Shown here piece after piece: positions 13,901 to 22,981 of a DNA stretch of 64,000 nt. The position numbers and the translations under genes were made by a program. The first letter of the stretch is position 1; every line of letters begins with the position of its first letter. This DNA comes from Myxocyprinus asiaticus (lineage: Eukaryota > Chordata > Actinopteri > Cypriniformes > Catostomidae): the NCBI RefSeq assembly GCF_019703515.2, contig NC_059368.1, forward strand, positions 35,180,735 through 35,244,734, in the 5' to 3' direction. The notes beneath the pieces are model-generated. The model did not search any database and was not told the DNA's origin. It saw nothing but the letters and a program-made list of their open reading frames with translations.

Positions 13901-16497
13901 AATCACCAAAAACAGGAGAAAGTGAAAGTGAAGGAAAATGGACTGAAATATTGATCTGTTTCTCACCCACACCTATCATATCCTTTCAGAAGATATGGAT
14001 TTAACCACCAGAGTCATCTGGAATACTTTTATGTTGCACTTATGTGGATTTTGGAGCTTCAAAATTTTGGCACCCATTCACTTGCATTGAATGGACCTAC
14101 AGACCTGAAATATTCTTATAAAAATTTTCATTTGTGTTCAGAAGAAAGTCATACACATCTGGGATGGCATCAGGGTGAGTAAATGATGAGAATTTTCATT
14201 TTTGGGTGAACAAACCTTTTAATGCACTATGAACTAACATGAGCTAACAATGCACAATTGTATTTTAATTTATTAAAATTAACAAAGATTAATAAATGCT
14301 GTAAAAAATATACTGTTCATTGTTTGTTCGTGATGCCTAATGCATTAACTAATGTTAACGAATGGAATCTTATTGTAAAATGTTACCAGGGTTTCTCTGC
14401 TATGACATGGTATGCAAACTTGAGGGGAACTGACTTCACACATCCAATAACATTTACCTTGATATCAGTTGTTAAAAAAGAAAAAGGCAAAGACAAGTTA
14501 AGTTAATTTTTATAAAAGCTACTGCATAATTTCTTTTCAGATGCCACTTGGTTTGAGATATTGTATCTAATGCAATGACATTCAGACATAAAGCGTGACT
14601 TATGTGCCCCAATACTTTTGGGGCTACTGTGTGCCTCAGTCACATTTAATGGGTGTAATATTTTTTGGGAAAGCAAAATACAATGAATTCAGCACAAAAA
14701 ACTGCTTACCTTTACCCTGAAACTCGCCTTGGTTTGAAATCATACTGTTCTTCATTCTGTTCAAAAATATCTTGCAGCGGTAGATGACCATATTAACAGA
14801 ACAAGCATCTAAAATAAAGAAAACACAACACAGGGCAATGGTTTTGCTTCAAGGAATATTCCAGGTTCAGAACAAGTGACGCTCAATGAACAGCATTTGT
14901 GGCATAATGTTGATAACCACAAAAAAATATTTTGACTCATCCCTTGTTTATTAAATAAGCAGTATCAGTGAGGCACTTACAATGAAAGTGAATGGGGCCA
15001 ATCCTTAAATGCTAAAATAAACAGTTTCAAGTATCTGTGTACAGTTACATCCAAACCAGGATTACATGGTTTCACTGTCATGAAAACAAAGTTAATAAAT
15101 TGGCTATAACTTCACACAGACACGGTTAGCAAGTGATTTGACCACGCTAAAATCACAGTAACACGTATATTGTTTAAATATTGTGGCTATACTTTTGAAA
15201 CAGTGTATATTTAAATGTTTGTGGACTGGCCCAATTCACTTTCTTTTGTAAATGCCCTACTGTAACCGCAATATTTGCTTTTTTTAAACACATGAGGGAT
15301 GACACTTATTTTTTTGTGGTTATTTACATTATTCCACAAATACTGTTAATTAAGCTTAACTTAAACTGATCTCAGCTACTCCATACATATAAATTCTGAC
15401 GTGAAGCCAATTGACCTTATTCACGGTAGCGCCATCTTTGATTTTTAATGGGAATGAAAACATGGCTGTGAGGGATAGACTTACCATCTCTTCAATGGCA
15501 CGCACTGTATAAAGTTGTAAAAAGCTCCTTGATCACAACTGATTTTCCACAACTCATGTTGTCAGGAGGTTTTTGATAAACTGAATGTTCTTAGTTTTGT
15601 CTGTGATCCAGAAACACTTTAAACTGCAGTACAGTCCATTGAAGAGACTATATGTCTATCCCTCACAGCCTCGATGTCATTCCTATGAAAAATCAAAGAT
15701 GGTGCTTCTGTGAATAAGGTCTATATTGCGATCTTACTTCCTGAACCCATCTCACCTCCCATAAGCTTTGGCTGACAGTTGACAAAGTAAGTTTGGCATG
15801 GAGCACCATGGCTCTTCTTGATCTCTGTAGCTCCAGGTATCTTCGGGTCTCCAGGGGACACAGGGTTTTCTTGGCCGAGCTTTGCCTCCCAGTAGTTCTG
15901 ACAAGCATGGTACAGAACTTGCACAAACATGCACTTCTCTGCTGCTGAGCTAGCCACCCACTGATCAGAGACACGATCAAATACTAGATCAAACTCAGGA
16001 GAGTCCTAAAAAAAATATTTAGAGCAGTCAATAAAGAAATACAGGAAAATATAAACAGTATTTAGAAGAAAAATGAAAGGTAGTCACCTTATTTGGGTAG
16101 ATGCCATTGACTTGACGAAGGTGCTCAATAGACCACCGAGATCTTTTAGAGAACTGTCGCGAGCCTGGATACTTTTTAACTTTAGTGATGAAGATTTGAG
16201 CTGGTCTTGTGTTAGTGACTAAATGGAGAGGAAACTCGAGTCAGCGATGCAAGTCCATCTAACATCAAACTTCTCAAGAACATCTTATACCTCAAACTAA
16301 TACACATTGTTTTTTTCTAACTGATAATATGGAGACATACCTGACAAGCAGAGGAAAGTTAAGTAGTCCCTCTTGTGGCCTGCACTGAGGAAGGAAAGAC
16401 TCTTCCTCTTCAACCTTCTCCTCACTTCTATGGCTACCAGTAACTTTTCATCTCTCGGGACAAAGATCTCACACCTGATGGCTGACTGAATGTTCAT
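7794..16497 (-). CDS. stxbp6l: Amisyn-like syntaxin-binding protein 6 paralogue, 5 coding exons, 274 aa
   Basis: The coding exons are 16497..16341, 16218..16088, 16005..15756, 14808..14710 and 7981..7794. Every junction has GT-AG borders and phases agree (825 nt, 274 codons plus TAA). The product matches the STXBP6/amisyn family: an N-terminal PH-like region (MNIQSAIRCEIFVPRDEKLL; TNTRPAQIFITKVKK; WSIEHLRQVNGIYPN; DSPEFDLVFD) and a C-terminal R-SNARE-like coiled coil (RRPSQVLSERGERLMRADEK to QFAEAAQKVC). In the known family amisyn is a soluble protein that binds syntaxin-1 and SNAP-25 through the SNARE motif and phosphoinositides through the PH domain, restraining vesicle fusion. The protein is longer than mammalian STXBP6 (about 210 aa) because of a linker of about 30 residues in exon 3 and an extra 99 bp exon 4. 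That fits the separate fish paralogue usually called stxbp6l rather than stxbp6. The symbol is my assignment from memory of the family; the family itself is secure. Confidence 0.92.
10282..10435 (+). repeat. Possible LINE 3' tail
   Basis: The segment ctgaccccagcttagctggg, followed by atatgtgaaaaaaagaatttcactg and an A-rich end, resembles a 3' end common in cyprinid LINE copies. No coding part is attached. The assignment is from memory and uncertain. Confidence 0.35.
10451..10646 (+). mobile_element. tRNA-derived SINE with L2-type tail
   Basis: The head shows Pol III-like boxes (tggcgtagtgggctaaagc and ggttcgatcccca). The central part has ttgagcaaggcacttaac, the core seen in V-SINE-type elements. 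The tail aagtcgctttggataaaagc with aaatgcataaatgtaaa matches the 3' end of the L2-like LINE at 44291-44340. Both sides carry attataaa (10443-10450 and 10647-10654), a plausible target-site duplication. Confidence 0.75.
11299..11531. mobile_element. MITE ending cttcagctttaa
   Basis: The right part (ggcgggactatctgttttt through agtggcacagaaattacaca and cttcagctttaag) is shared with the copy at 51046-51312. The left end is blurred by a poly-A run. Confidence 0.55.
12700..12860. repeat. Repeat starting ggggccggattcacaaaac
   Basis: Starts with a terminus of the ccggattcacaaaac type that I associate with common fish MITEs. The interior is built of ttctta/taagaa words. No second terminus was located. 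Confidence 0.35.
13419..14387. mobile_element. GGTAACAC-type MITE interrupted by a second MITE
   Basis: The left end GGTAACACTTTACAATAA is the inverse of the right end cttattgtaaaatgttacc. Both arms carry taacattagttaac words. A complete TTAA-flanked element (13575-14218) sits in the middle, so the outer element is older. Termini of this type fit a hAT-like MITE, but I could not confirm an 8 bp target duplication. Confidence 0.65.
13575..14218. mobile_element. TTAA-flanked AGGGATAGTTCACCC MITE, nested
   Basis: TTAA at 13571-13574 and 14219-14222 bracket the element. It starts with agggatagttcaccca and ends with tttgggtgaacaaacc; the interior is partly palindromic (tctcagctctgtagttcc; caagtgaacgggtgcc). 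Other copies or fragments in the window lie at 29125-29395, 34229-34522, 34615-35287, 52525-52855 and 53695-57122. Confidence 0.75.
14710..14808 (-). CDS. stxbp6l: stxbp6l coding exon 4, paralogue-specific (residues 180-212)
   Basis: 99 bp, in phase on both sides, with acceptor attttag and strong donor gtaagc. It encodes ACSVNMVIYRCKIFLNRMKN then SMISNQGEFQGK. I know of no equivalent in mammalian STXBP6. Its phase (1-1) means skipping would preserve the frame, so it may be an alternative exon. Confidence 0.85.
14853..15365. mobile_element. aaggaatattcc MITE
   Basis: The arm caacatatg-like stretch around 14890-14930 (gcatttgtggcataatgttg, ataaccacaaaaaa) recurs inverted at about 15300-15360 (ttttttgtggttatttacat, attccacaaatactgttaat). 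A fragment of the same family lies at 3921-4180. It sits in stxbp6l intron 3. Confidence 0.6.
15413..15721. mobile_element. Palindromic 309 bp MITE next to an splice donor
   Basis: Long imperfect inverted repeats of about 90 bp: gaccttattcacggtagcgc and catggctgtgagggatagac on the left face gtctatccctcacagcctcg and gcttctgtgaataaggtc on the right. There is no coding capacity. The right end lies about 34 bp from the exon 3 donor of stxbp6l. Confidence 0.7.
15756..16005 (-). CDS. stxbp6l: stxbp6l coding exon 3 (residues 97-179)
   Basis: 250 bp with acceptor tttag and donor gtgaga. It encodes DSPEFDLVFD, QWVASSAAEKCMFVQVLYHA and then a Pro/Lys-rich stretch before TYFVNCQPKLMG. The stretch between YHACQNYWE and the conserved FVNCQ segment is longer than in mammalian STXBP6. 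A palindromic MITE begins only about 34 bp past the donor. Confidence 0.92.
16088..16218 (-). CDS. stxbp6l: stxbp6l coding exon 2 (residues 53-96)
   Basis: Acceptor ag at 16220-16219, donor gtgact after 16088, 131 bp. It encodes VTNTRPAQIFITKVKK followed by FSKRSRWSIEHLRQVNG, which is near-diagnostic for the amisyn family. Confidence 0.92.
16341..16497 (-). CDS. stxbp6l: stxbp6l coding exon 1 (residues 1-52)
   Basis: It starts at ATG 16497-16495, preceded by a likely acceptor (cattttttcaag) at 16509-16510, so 11 nt of 5' UTR share this exon. It ends with donor gtatgt. It encodes the start of the PH-like domain, including VRRRLKRKSLSFLSAG, a basic stretch that in this family binds phosphoinositide. 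Confidence 0.9.
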
Positions 16498-16655
16498 CTT
16501 TAAAGTGCCTTGAAAAAATGTTTCAAGTATTGACAATAAATCACTTTGAAAATGAGTGAATGTGACACTTTCACAAAAAAGTGTGAACATTTGTAATGTT
16601 AGCCAATTAAACAAGCATATTACTCATCAAAATTTTAAACACTTTAATAATCAAT

Positions 16656-16687
16656 ATTTTATCCAAAGCGACTTACAAATGAGGACC
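16656..16687 (-). repeat. L2/SINE-type 3' tail fragment
   Basis: On the minus strand the sequence reads ttgtaagtcgctttggataaaat, the same tail as in the SINE at 10451-10646 and the LINE near 44291. Only the tail is recognisable. Confidence 0.5.
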
Positions 16688-17051
16688 ATGACAAGCAATT
16701 AATAAAAACATTATAATAATAATAATAATATAAAAAAAAAAGAAGGAAAAAAGTAGCTGGAGTACTATAGAAGCTAGCACAGAAGGAGACATGCAAAGAA
16801 AGTTTTATTATTATTTTTATTAATCCGTGAAAAATAAATAAACAGTATATACTGTGTATATATACACTGGCAGACAAATTTTGGAATAATGTAGAGATTT
16901 TGCTCTTATGGAAAGAAATTGGTACTTTTACTCACCAAAGTTGCATTCAACTGATGGCAATGTATAGTCAGGACATTAATAACATGAAAAATTACTATTA
17001 CAATTTGAAAAAAATGTTCAGAACTTCTTAAACTACTTCAAAGAGATCTCA

Positions 17052-17363
17052 TCAAAAAAATCCTCCACGTACAGCAATGACAGCTTTGCAAATCCTTGGC
17101 ATTCTAGCTGTCAGTTTGTCCAGATACTCAGGTGACATTTCACCCCACACTTCCTGTAGCACTTGCCATAGATGTGGCAGTCTTGACGGGCACTTCTCAC
17201 GCACCTTACAGTCTAGCTGATCCCACAAAAACTCAATGGGGTTAAGATCCATAACACTATTCAAATTATCTGTTGTCCAATGTCTGTGTTTCTTTGCCCA
17301 CTCTAACATTTTCTTTTTGTTTTTCTGTTTCAAAAGTGGCTTTTTCTTTGCAATTCTTCCCAT
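17052..17363 (-). pseudogene. Mariner-like transposase, C-terminal remnant
   Basis: Contains DLNPIEFLWDQLDCKVREK, the motif around the third catalytic acidic residue of DDE transposases, and ends in a typical C-terminal segment (ICKAVIAVRGG). The central part holding the first two catalytic Asp residues is deleted. Confidence 0.7.
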
Positions 17364-17466
17364 AAGGTCTGCACCCCTGAGTCTTCTCTTTACTGTTGTA
17401 CATGAAACTGATGTTTAGCAGGTAGAATTCAATGAAGCTGTCAGCTGAGGACACGTGAGGCATCTA

Positions 17467-18710
17467 CACTATATTGCCAAAAGTATTAGCTCATCTGCCT
17501 TTAGACGCATATGAACTTAAGTGACATCCCATTCTTAATCCATAGGGTTTAATATGACGTCGGCCCACCCTTTGCTGCTATAACAGCTTCAACTCTTCTG
17601 GGAAGGCTTTCCACAAGGTTTAGGAGTGTGTTTATGGGAATTTTTGACCATTCTTCCAGAAGCGCATTTGCGAGGTCAGACACTGATGTTGGACGAGAAG
17701 GCTTGGCTCGCAGTCTTCGCTCCAATTCATCCCAAAGGTGCTCTATCGGGTTGAGGTCAGGACTCTGTGCAGGCCAGTCAAGTTCTTCCACACCAAACTC
17801 GCTCATCCATGTCTTTATGGACCTTGCTTTGTGTACTGGTGCGCAGTCATGTTGGAACAGGAAGAGGCCATCCCCAAACTGTTCCCACAAAGTTGGGAGC
17901 ATGGAATTGTCCAAAATCTCTTGGTATGCTGAAGCATTCAGAGTTCCTTTCACTGGAACTAAGGGGCCAAGCCCAGCTCCTGAAACAACCCCACACCATA
18001 ATCCCCCCTCCACCAAACTTCACAGTTGGCACAATGCAGTCAGACAAGTACCGTTCTCCTGGCAACCGCCAAACCCAGACTCGTCCACCAGATTGCCAGA
18101 TGGAGAAGAGTGACTCGTCACTCCAGAGAACGCGTCTCCACTGCTCTAGAGTCCAGTGGCGGCGTGCTTTACACCACTGCATCCGACGCTTTGCATTGCA
18201 CTTGGTGATGTATGGCTTGGATGCAGCTGCTCGGCCATGGAAACCCATTCCATGAAGCTCTCTACGCACTGTTCTTGAGCTAATCTGAAGGCCACATGAA
18301 CTTTGGAGGTCTGTAGCGATTGACTCTGCAGAAAGTTGGCGACCTCTGCCCACTATGCGCCTCAGCATCCGCTGACCCCGCTCTGTCATTTTACGTGGCC
18401 TACCACTTCGTGGCTGAGTTACTGTCATTCCCAATCGCTTCCACTTTGTTATAATACCACTGACAGTTGACTGGAATATTTAGTAGTGAGGAAATTTCAC
18501 AACTGGACTTGTTGCACAGGTGGCATCCTATCACAGTACCACGCTGGAATTCACTGAGCTCCTGAGAGCGGCCCATTCTTTCACAAATGTTTGTAGAAGC
18601 AGTCTGCATGCCTAGGTGCTTCATTTTATACACCTGTGGCCATGGAAGTGATTGGAACACCTGAATTCAATTATTTGGATGGGTGAGCGAATACTTTTGG
18701 CAATATAGTG
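17467..18710 (-). mobile_element. Tc1 element (family 1, copy A), nested in the mariner
   Basis: Inverted ends CACTATATTGCCAAAAGTAT and atacttttggcaatatagtg are flanked by TA at 17465-17466 and 18711-18712, a clear Tc1/mariner insertion. It is 1244 bp, minus orientation. The same family occurs at 23512-24725. Confidence 0.92.
17549..18576 (-). pseudogene. Tc1 transposase, two frameshifts
   Basis: The frame starts at MGRSQELSEFQRGTVIGCHL (ATG 18576-18574) and runs to the terminal [13 protein letters not shown]. The DDE triad is visible: [12 protein letters not shown] and NPIEHLW, with 34 residues between the second Asp and the Glu (DD34E). One frameshift lies near 18470 and another near 17985. 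All the catalytic residues remain, so this copy decayed recently. Confidence 0.85.
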
Positions 18711-18719
18711 TATTTCTCA

Positions 18720-18947
18720 AACTAGAGACTCTGATGTACTTACCCTCTTGTTTAGTTGTACATCTGGTCTTCCACATCTCTTTCTGTCCTTGTTAGAGCC
18801 AGTTGTCTTTTGTCTTTGAAGACTGTAGTGTACACCTTTGTATGAAATCTTCAGTTTTTTGGCAATTTCAAGCATTGTATAGCCTTCATACCTCAAAACA
18901 ATGATTGACTGACGAGTTTCTAGAGAAAGCCATTTCTTTTTTGCCAT
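18720..18947 (-). pseudogene. Mariner-like transposase, N-terminal remnant
   Basis: Starts MAKKKWLSLETRQSIIVLRY and contains a helix-turn-helix-like stretch (MLEIAKKLKISYKGVHYSLQ) and a DRKRCGRP linker motif, typical of the DNA-binding half of Tc1/mariner transposases. It breaks off at the site where the nested Tc1 inserted. Confidence 0.7.
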
Positions 18948-19230
18948 TTTTGAGCTAATATTGACCTTAAGACATGCCCGTCTATTGCAAAAACAAGCAC
19001 AAAGACAATGTTAAGCTTCATTTAACGAACCAAATAGCTTTCAACTGTGTTTGATATAATGGCAAGTGATTTTCTAGTACCAAATTAGCAATTTAGCATG
19101 ATTAATCAAAGTTGGATTGATGGCTGCTGGAAATTGGGCCTGTCTAGATTTCATCAAAAATGACTTTTTTTTCTAAATAATCATGGTGCTGTTTTTTACA
19201 TTGTCCTGACTATACTTTGTGATCAGTTGA

Positions 19231-19313
19231 CAGAGCTGAGTGAGTGTGCTGACTCGGGAATGCCTTTGCCAAAAAGTAGGCAGCTCACTGGATTTAAACA
19301 CACACACACACAC
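19231..19313. repeat. Duplicated segment, copy A
   Basis: cagagctgagtgagtgtgct, then a gap, then actcgggaa, and tttgccaaaaagtaggcag, then a (CA)n run: the same order as at 22916-23012, with a 5 nt deletion and a few substitutions. The second copy sits beside the putative stxbp6l first exon. Confidence 0.8.
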
Positions 19314-20861
19314 TGCATTCATAAAGTATTCAGACCCCTTCATTTGTTTTGTTGCAACCTTATGCTAAAATGCTTAAAATAAATCCACAATATACACTCC
19401 ATACCCCATAATGACAAAGCAAAAAACAGATTTTTGATAACTTTGCAAATTTATTAAAATATCACAAAAAAACTAAAATATCACATTGACATAAGTATTC
19501 AGACCCTTTGCTATGACACTTGAAATTTAGCTCAGGTGCATCACATTTCTCTGGATCATCTTTGAGATGTTTCTACACTTTGATTGGTGTCCACCTGTGG
19601 CAAATTCCATTGATTGGACACACCTGTCTATATAAGGTCTCACAGCTGAAAATGCATATCAGAGCAAAAATCAAGCCATGAGTTCAAAAGAACTGCCTGC
19701 AGAGCTCAGAGACAGTATTGTGTGGGGAAGGCTACACATTTTTTAGCTGCATTGAAGGTTCTCAAGACCACAGTGGCCTCCATAACTCTTAAATAGAAGT
19801 TTGGAACAACCAGGACTCTGGCCGAGCTGGCCACCCGGCCAAACTGAGCAATCGGGGGAAAAGGGCCTTGGTAAGAGAGGTGACCAAGAGACTGATGGTC
19901 ACTGGTTGATCTACAGAGATCATATGTGGAGATGGGAGAAACTTGCAGAAGGACAACCATCACAGCAACACTCCACCGATCTGGGCTTTATGGCAGAGTG
20001 GCCAGACGGAAGCCTCTCCTCAGTGCAAGACACATAAAAAAGCATCTAAAAGACTCTCAGACTGTGAGAAACAAGATTCTCTGGTCTGATGAAACAAAGA
20101 TTGAACTGTTTGGCCTCAATTCAAATGTCATGTCTGGGGGAAACCAGGCACCACTCATCACCTGCGCAATACCATCCCAACGGTGAAGCATGGTGGTGGT
20201 AGCATCATGCTGTGGGGGTGTTTTTCAGCGGCAGGGACTGGGGGACTGGTCAGGGTTGAAGGAAAGCTGGATGCAGCAAAATACAGAGATATCATTAATG
20301 AAAACCTGGTCCAGAGAGCTCAGTTCACCTTCCACAGGACAATGAACCTAAACACACAGCCAAGACAATGCAAGTGGCTTAGGGACAACTCTGTGACTGT
20401 CCTTGAGTGGCCCAGCCAGAGCCTGGACTTTAACTCAATCGAACAGCTCTGGAGAGACCTGAAAATGGTTGTCCACAGACGGGCCCCATCCAACCTGACA
20501 AAACTTGAGAGGATCTGCAGAGAACAATGGCAGAAAATCCTCATATCCAGGTGTGCAAAGCTTGTCGCATCATACCCAAAAAGACTTGAGGCTGTAATCG
20601 CTGCCAAAGGTGCTTCAACTAAGTACTGATTTAAGGGTCTGAATACTTATGTCAATGTGATATTTCGATTTTTTCTTTTTAATAAATTTGCAAAGTTATC
20701 AAACATCTGGTTTTTGCTTTGTCATTATGGGGTATGGAGTGTAGACTGATGTTGGTGGTGGTGGTGGGGGGGGGGTGGTGTAGTATTTTAGCATAAGGCT
20801 GCAACATCACAAAATGTGGAAAAAAAAAAAGATGGGGTCTGAATACTTTCTGAATGCAATG
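19311..20861 (+). mobile_element. Tc1 element (family 2), plus orientation
   Basis: The left end cactgcattcataaagtatt and the inverse right end aatactttctgaatgcaatg match; further in, caaagttatc/gataactttgcaa and the ccccataatgacaaagc words are also inverted. It is about 1.55 kb, inserted at the (CA)n run. The TA duplication is obscured by the microsatellite. Confidence 0.85.
19678..20629 (+). pseudogene. Tc1 transposase, stops and frameshifts
   Basis: Starts MSSKELPAELRDSIVWGRLH, then a stop. Recognisable blocks follow in different frames: the helix-turn-helix region is poor; [13 protein letters not shown] carries the first Asp; [20 protein letters not shown] and LEWPSQSLDFNSIEQLWRDL carry the end of the catalytic domain with the Glu; it ends [13 protein letters not shown]. 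The second Asp region is altered (QPRQCKWLRDN), so it is inactive. Confidence 0.85.
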
Positions 20862-21211
20862 CGTGTGTTTCATTTAAATTTGAGATCTAAGTCTTTTTTT
20901 TCAGGGGCTTAAAAGTAAAAAGTGGTGTAAATGTCTGAGATGGTAAAATAATAGAAGTCTATTTAAAAGGTGAAATTCTTGACAAAAGAAATGCTGTGAA
21001 TCTATTTTGTTTAAAAATATTAAAATTATTTTGTCTTCCAAATTGAAGTCAGAAGATGTAACCAACATACAGTTAGCCATTCTGTTATCATGTAAAACAA
21101 ATTACTAAAATATGTTTTTATGTATATAATTTTTATGAAAAGGCACTTTTTTTTTTTTCATATCAAAGCAACCCTATAAAACTTCTTGGCATTATCAAAA
21201 GCTTGTGATAT
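20862..21211. other. Intronic/upstream DNA, nothing recognised
   Basis: AT-rich, with a poly-T run. No repeat termini or exon were seen between the Tc1 and the CACTA-like element. Confidence 0.5.
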
Positions 21212-22155
21212 CACTGTGTAACTTTATTTATTTTATTTTTTTTTCATGGGTACCAAGTGTTATTTCCTAATTGCTTATGCCTCAAAAGTATAGAAAATGG
21301 CTATTATTCCCCACAAACTTTGCTTTTGTGACCAGGACAGTGATATTTTGAAATTTTCCTATTTCCAATGAGAAAACGGGCGAATGTGTCTTTTCGTTTG
21401 CATAAAGTCAGGAAAAAAACAACATATGAATCCAAATTACCATGTGTATATATACTAAAGTAATATTCAAAGTCGTGCTGGTCCATAATGGTAACAAGTA
21501 CCTGTCTCTTCCCCTGGCTCACTCGGTGCACCTCAAAGAGGATTACAACAGCATCAAGACCTTGCTGGACGCCTTGAAGTATGATGAGTATGGCTGGGAG
21601 GTCATAGGAGACTTCAAAATGGTGGCATTCCTGATGGGTCTCCAAGGTGGTTTTACCATGTTTCCCTGCTATCTTTGCCTTTAGGACAGCAGGGACACTA
21701 AGGCACACTACCACAGGTGAGACTGGCCACAGCGGACCGAGTCCTCTGTGGGGAGGAACAACGTCAAGTGGGAGCCACTGGTGGACCCCCGGAAGGTGCT
21801 GATGCCACCACTGCACATCACATTGGGCCTTATGAAACAATATGTCAGAGCCCTAGATAAGCAGTCGGTAGCCTTCAAGTACCTTCAAGACTTCTTCCCT
21901 AAGCTGACTGAGGCAAAGGTCAAAGCCGGTGTCTTCGTCGGACCGCAGATAAAGAAGGATTTTGGATATGTTTTTTTTTTTTAAAGACACAAATACACCC
22001 ATTTTCTCATTGGAAATAGGTACATTTCAAAATATCACTGTCCTGGTCACAAAAGCAAAGTTTGTGGGGAATAATAGCCATTTTCTATACTTTTGAGGCA
22101 TCAGCAATTAGGAAATAACACTTACTACCCATGAACAAAACTTGTGTTACATAGT
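21212..22155 (+). mobile_element. CACTA/CMC-like element with ~170 bp inverted repeats
   Basis: The ends read CACTGTGTAAC (left) and, inverted, CACTATGTAAC (right), with tat on both outer sides (a possible 3 bp duplication). Inside each end, long arms match for about 170 bp in inverted orientation (gttatttcctaattgc; ggctattattccccacaaac; gaccaggacagtgatatttt). CACT(A) ends with a 3 bp duplication are typical of the CACTA/CMC group. The 944 bp body carries one decayed frame (21442-21984). The superfamily is inferred from the ends only. Confidence 0.6.
21442..21984 (+). pseudogene. Element-borne ORF fragment of unknown function
   Basis: A single reading frame runs from about 21442 to 21984 with only two in-frame stops, a TAG near 21682 (after FPCYLCL) and a TGA near 21718 (before DWPQRTESSVG). 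Blocks include GWEVIGDFKMVAFLMGLQGG, WEPLVDPRKVLMPPLHITLG and FFPKLTEAKVKAGVFVGPQI. Such a protein recurs, as far as I recall, as an uncharacterised transposon-associated protein in many animals. I cannot name its domain or reaction. The Cys pair in PCYLC could bind metal, but that is a guess. Confidence 0.6.
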
Positions 22156-22654
22156 GTATTTGTTTGAAAACTCTTAAATGTATGATATTGTGCACTCAAG
22201 GTTCAAGGAAAGTATTTTAATACCGTTTACTCGATGGTTACGTCCCTTGACATTTTTAAAGTGAATCATTTTTATTTATTTTTTATTTTTGTAGAAAATG
22301 CTAGATAAACTTGATGCATGTTTGTTTTAAACAAGATTTTGAAAATACTTTTTCCTTTATCATCTCGGACAACCATCTTTGTCAAAGACTCATAAACGAC
22401 TAAAAGGGCTTACAGTTTAATCCAGCTATTGTTCATTTCGTTTATTTCATTAAGAGCGTCTGGAACGTTCAGCTCTCTGAATTGAATTAGGCCGAAGAAA
22501 TTTTAGAGTTTAGGAGGACGAAATCTAAGATCGAAATAGTGTAAATTACCTGTTGCTAGTTCACCTGTTTCCTTAAGTCATGAAACACCAGAACAACTGA
22601 AACATTCACAAATCCACAGATTCACTTTATAAATGTACACATTCTCTGATTTAC
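22156..22654. other. stxbp6l 5' intron/upstream DNA, nothing recognised
   Basis: AT-rich, no repeat terminus or reading frame of note. Confidence 0.45.
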
Positions 22655-22740
22655 CTTTCTCTCTCACTCTTTCTTCAGCAAACCCTGAAAAACGGTCAAA
22701 AGTTTAGTAACCAGGTTTGCATCGGCGTCGTCAAGCCATC
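22655..22740 (-). other. stxbp6l: Candidate noncoding first exon of stxbp6l
   Basis: Read on the minus strand, gatggcttgacgacgccgat through agagagaaag is followed by a donor gtaaat at 22654-22649. This is the only CG-containing stretch upstream of the first coding exon with a usable donor. The 5' end is not defined; 22740 is only the edge of the part I inspected. Two very short upstream frames (ATG GCT TGA and ATG CAA ... TGA) occur in it. It is an inference from position and donor, with no transcript. Confidence 0.3.
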
Positions 22741-22915
22741 TTCATCCCGCGTGTAGTCTAATGGGAAACTGGAAAGTGAGGCGTGCGTGCGTGCGTGCGT
22801 GTGTGGTGCGTCCTGAAGAACATAAACAGACTGTGTTCCAAACCCTAGTGAGCTCACTGCCTAAATAGACAGCTGTTTGGGCATCAAAATCGCGTTTTGA
22901 GGAAGATGAATGAGT

Positions 22916-22981
22916 CAGAGCTGAGTGAGTGTGCTGAGCAGACTCGGGAACGTCTTTGCCAAAAAGTAGGCAGTTTACTGG

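Larger units (their letters stand above)
7982..14709 (-). other. stxbp6l: stxbp6l intron 4 (6.7 kb) with MITEs and SINE
   Basis: Holds repeat ends at about 8244-8345 and 8470-8545 (gggctgtcaa, hAT-like), 9288-9500 (ggggcccgttcttcgta), a LINE-tail-like segment (10282-10435), a SINE (10451-10646), a MITE (11299-11531), a repeat (12700-12860) and a nested MITE pair (13419-14387). Nothing recognisable was seen in 9500-10280, 10650-11298, 11532-12699 and 12861-13418. Confidence 0.6.
16865..19230 (-). mobile_element. Mariner/Tc1-type element, broken by a nested Tc1
   Basis: The left end, after TA (16863-16864), starts cactggcagacaaattttgg. The inverted word tatagtcaggaca recurs near 19203-19216, but the outermost ~85 bp of the right terminus is missing: the element ends abruptly at 19230 where duplicated promoter-side sequence begins. 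Transposase remnants are on the minus strand on both sides of the nested Tc1 (17467-18710). Confidence 0.7.

Noticed and set aside
17628..18255. Long plus-strand open frames of about 160 aa
   Set aside because: They lie opposite the Tc1 transposase and carry no recognisable protein; they are antisense shadows. The same applies at 23673-24233.
21442..21984. Host gene of unknown function
   Set aside because: The frame is enclosed by long inverted repeats, has two stops and no splice sites, so it belongs to a transposable element.
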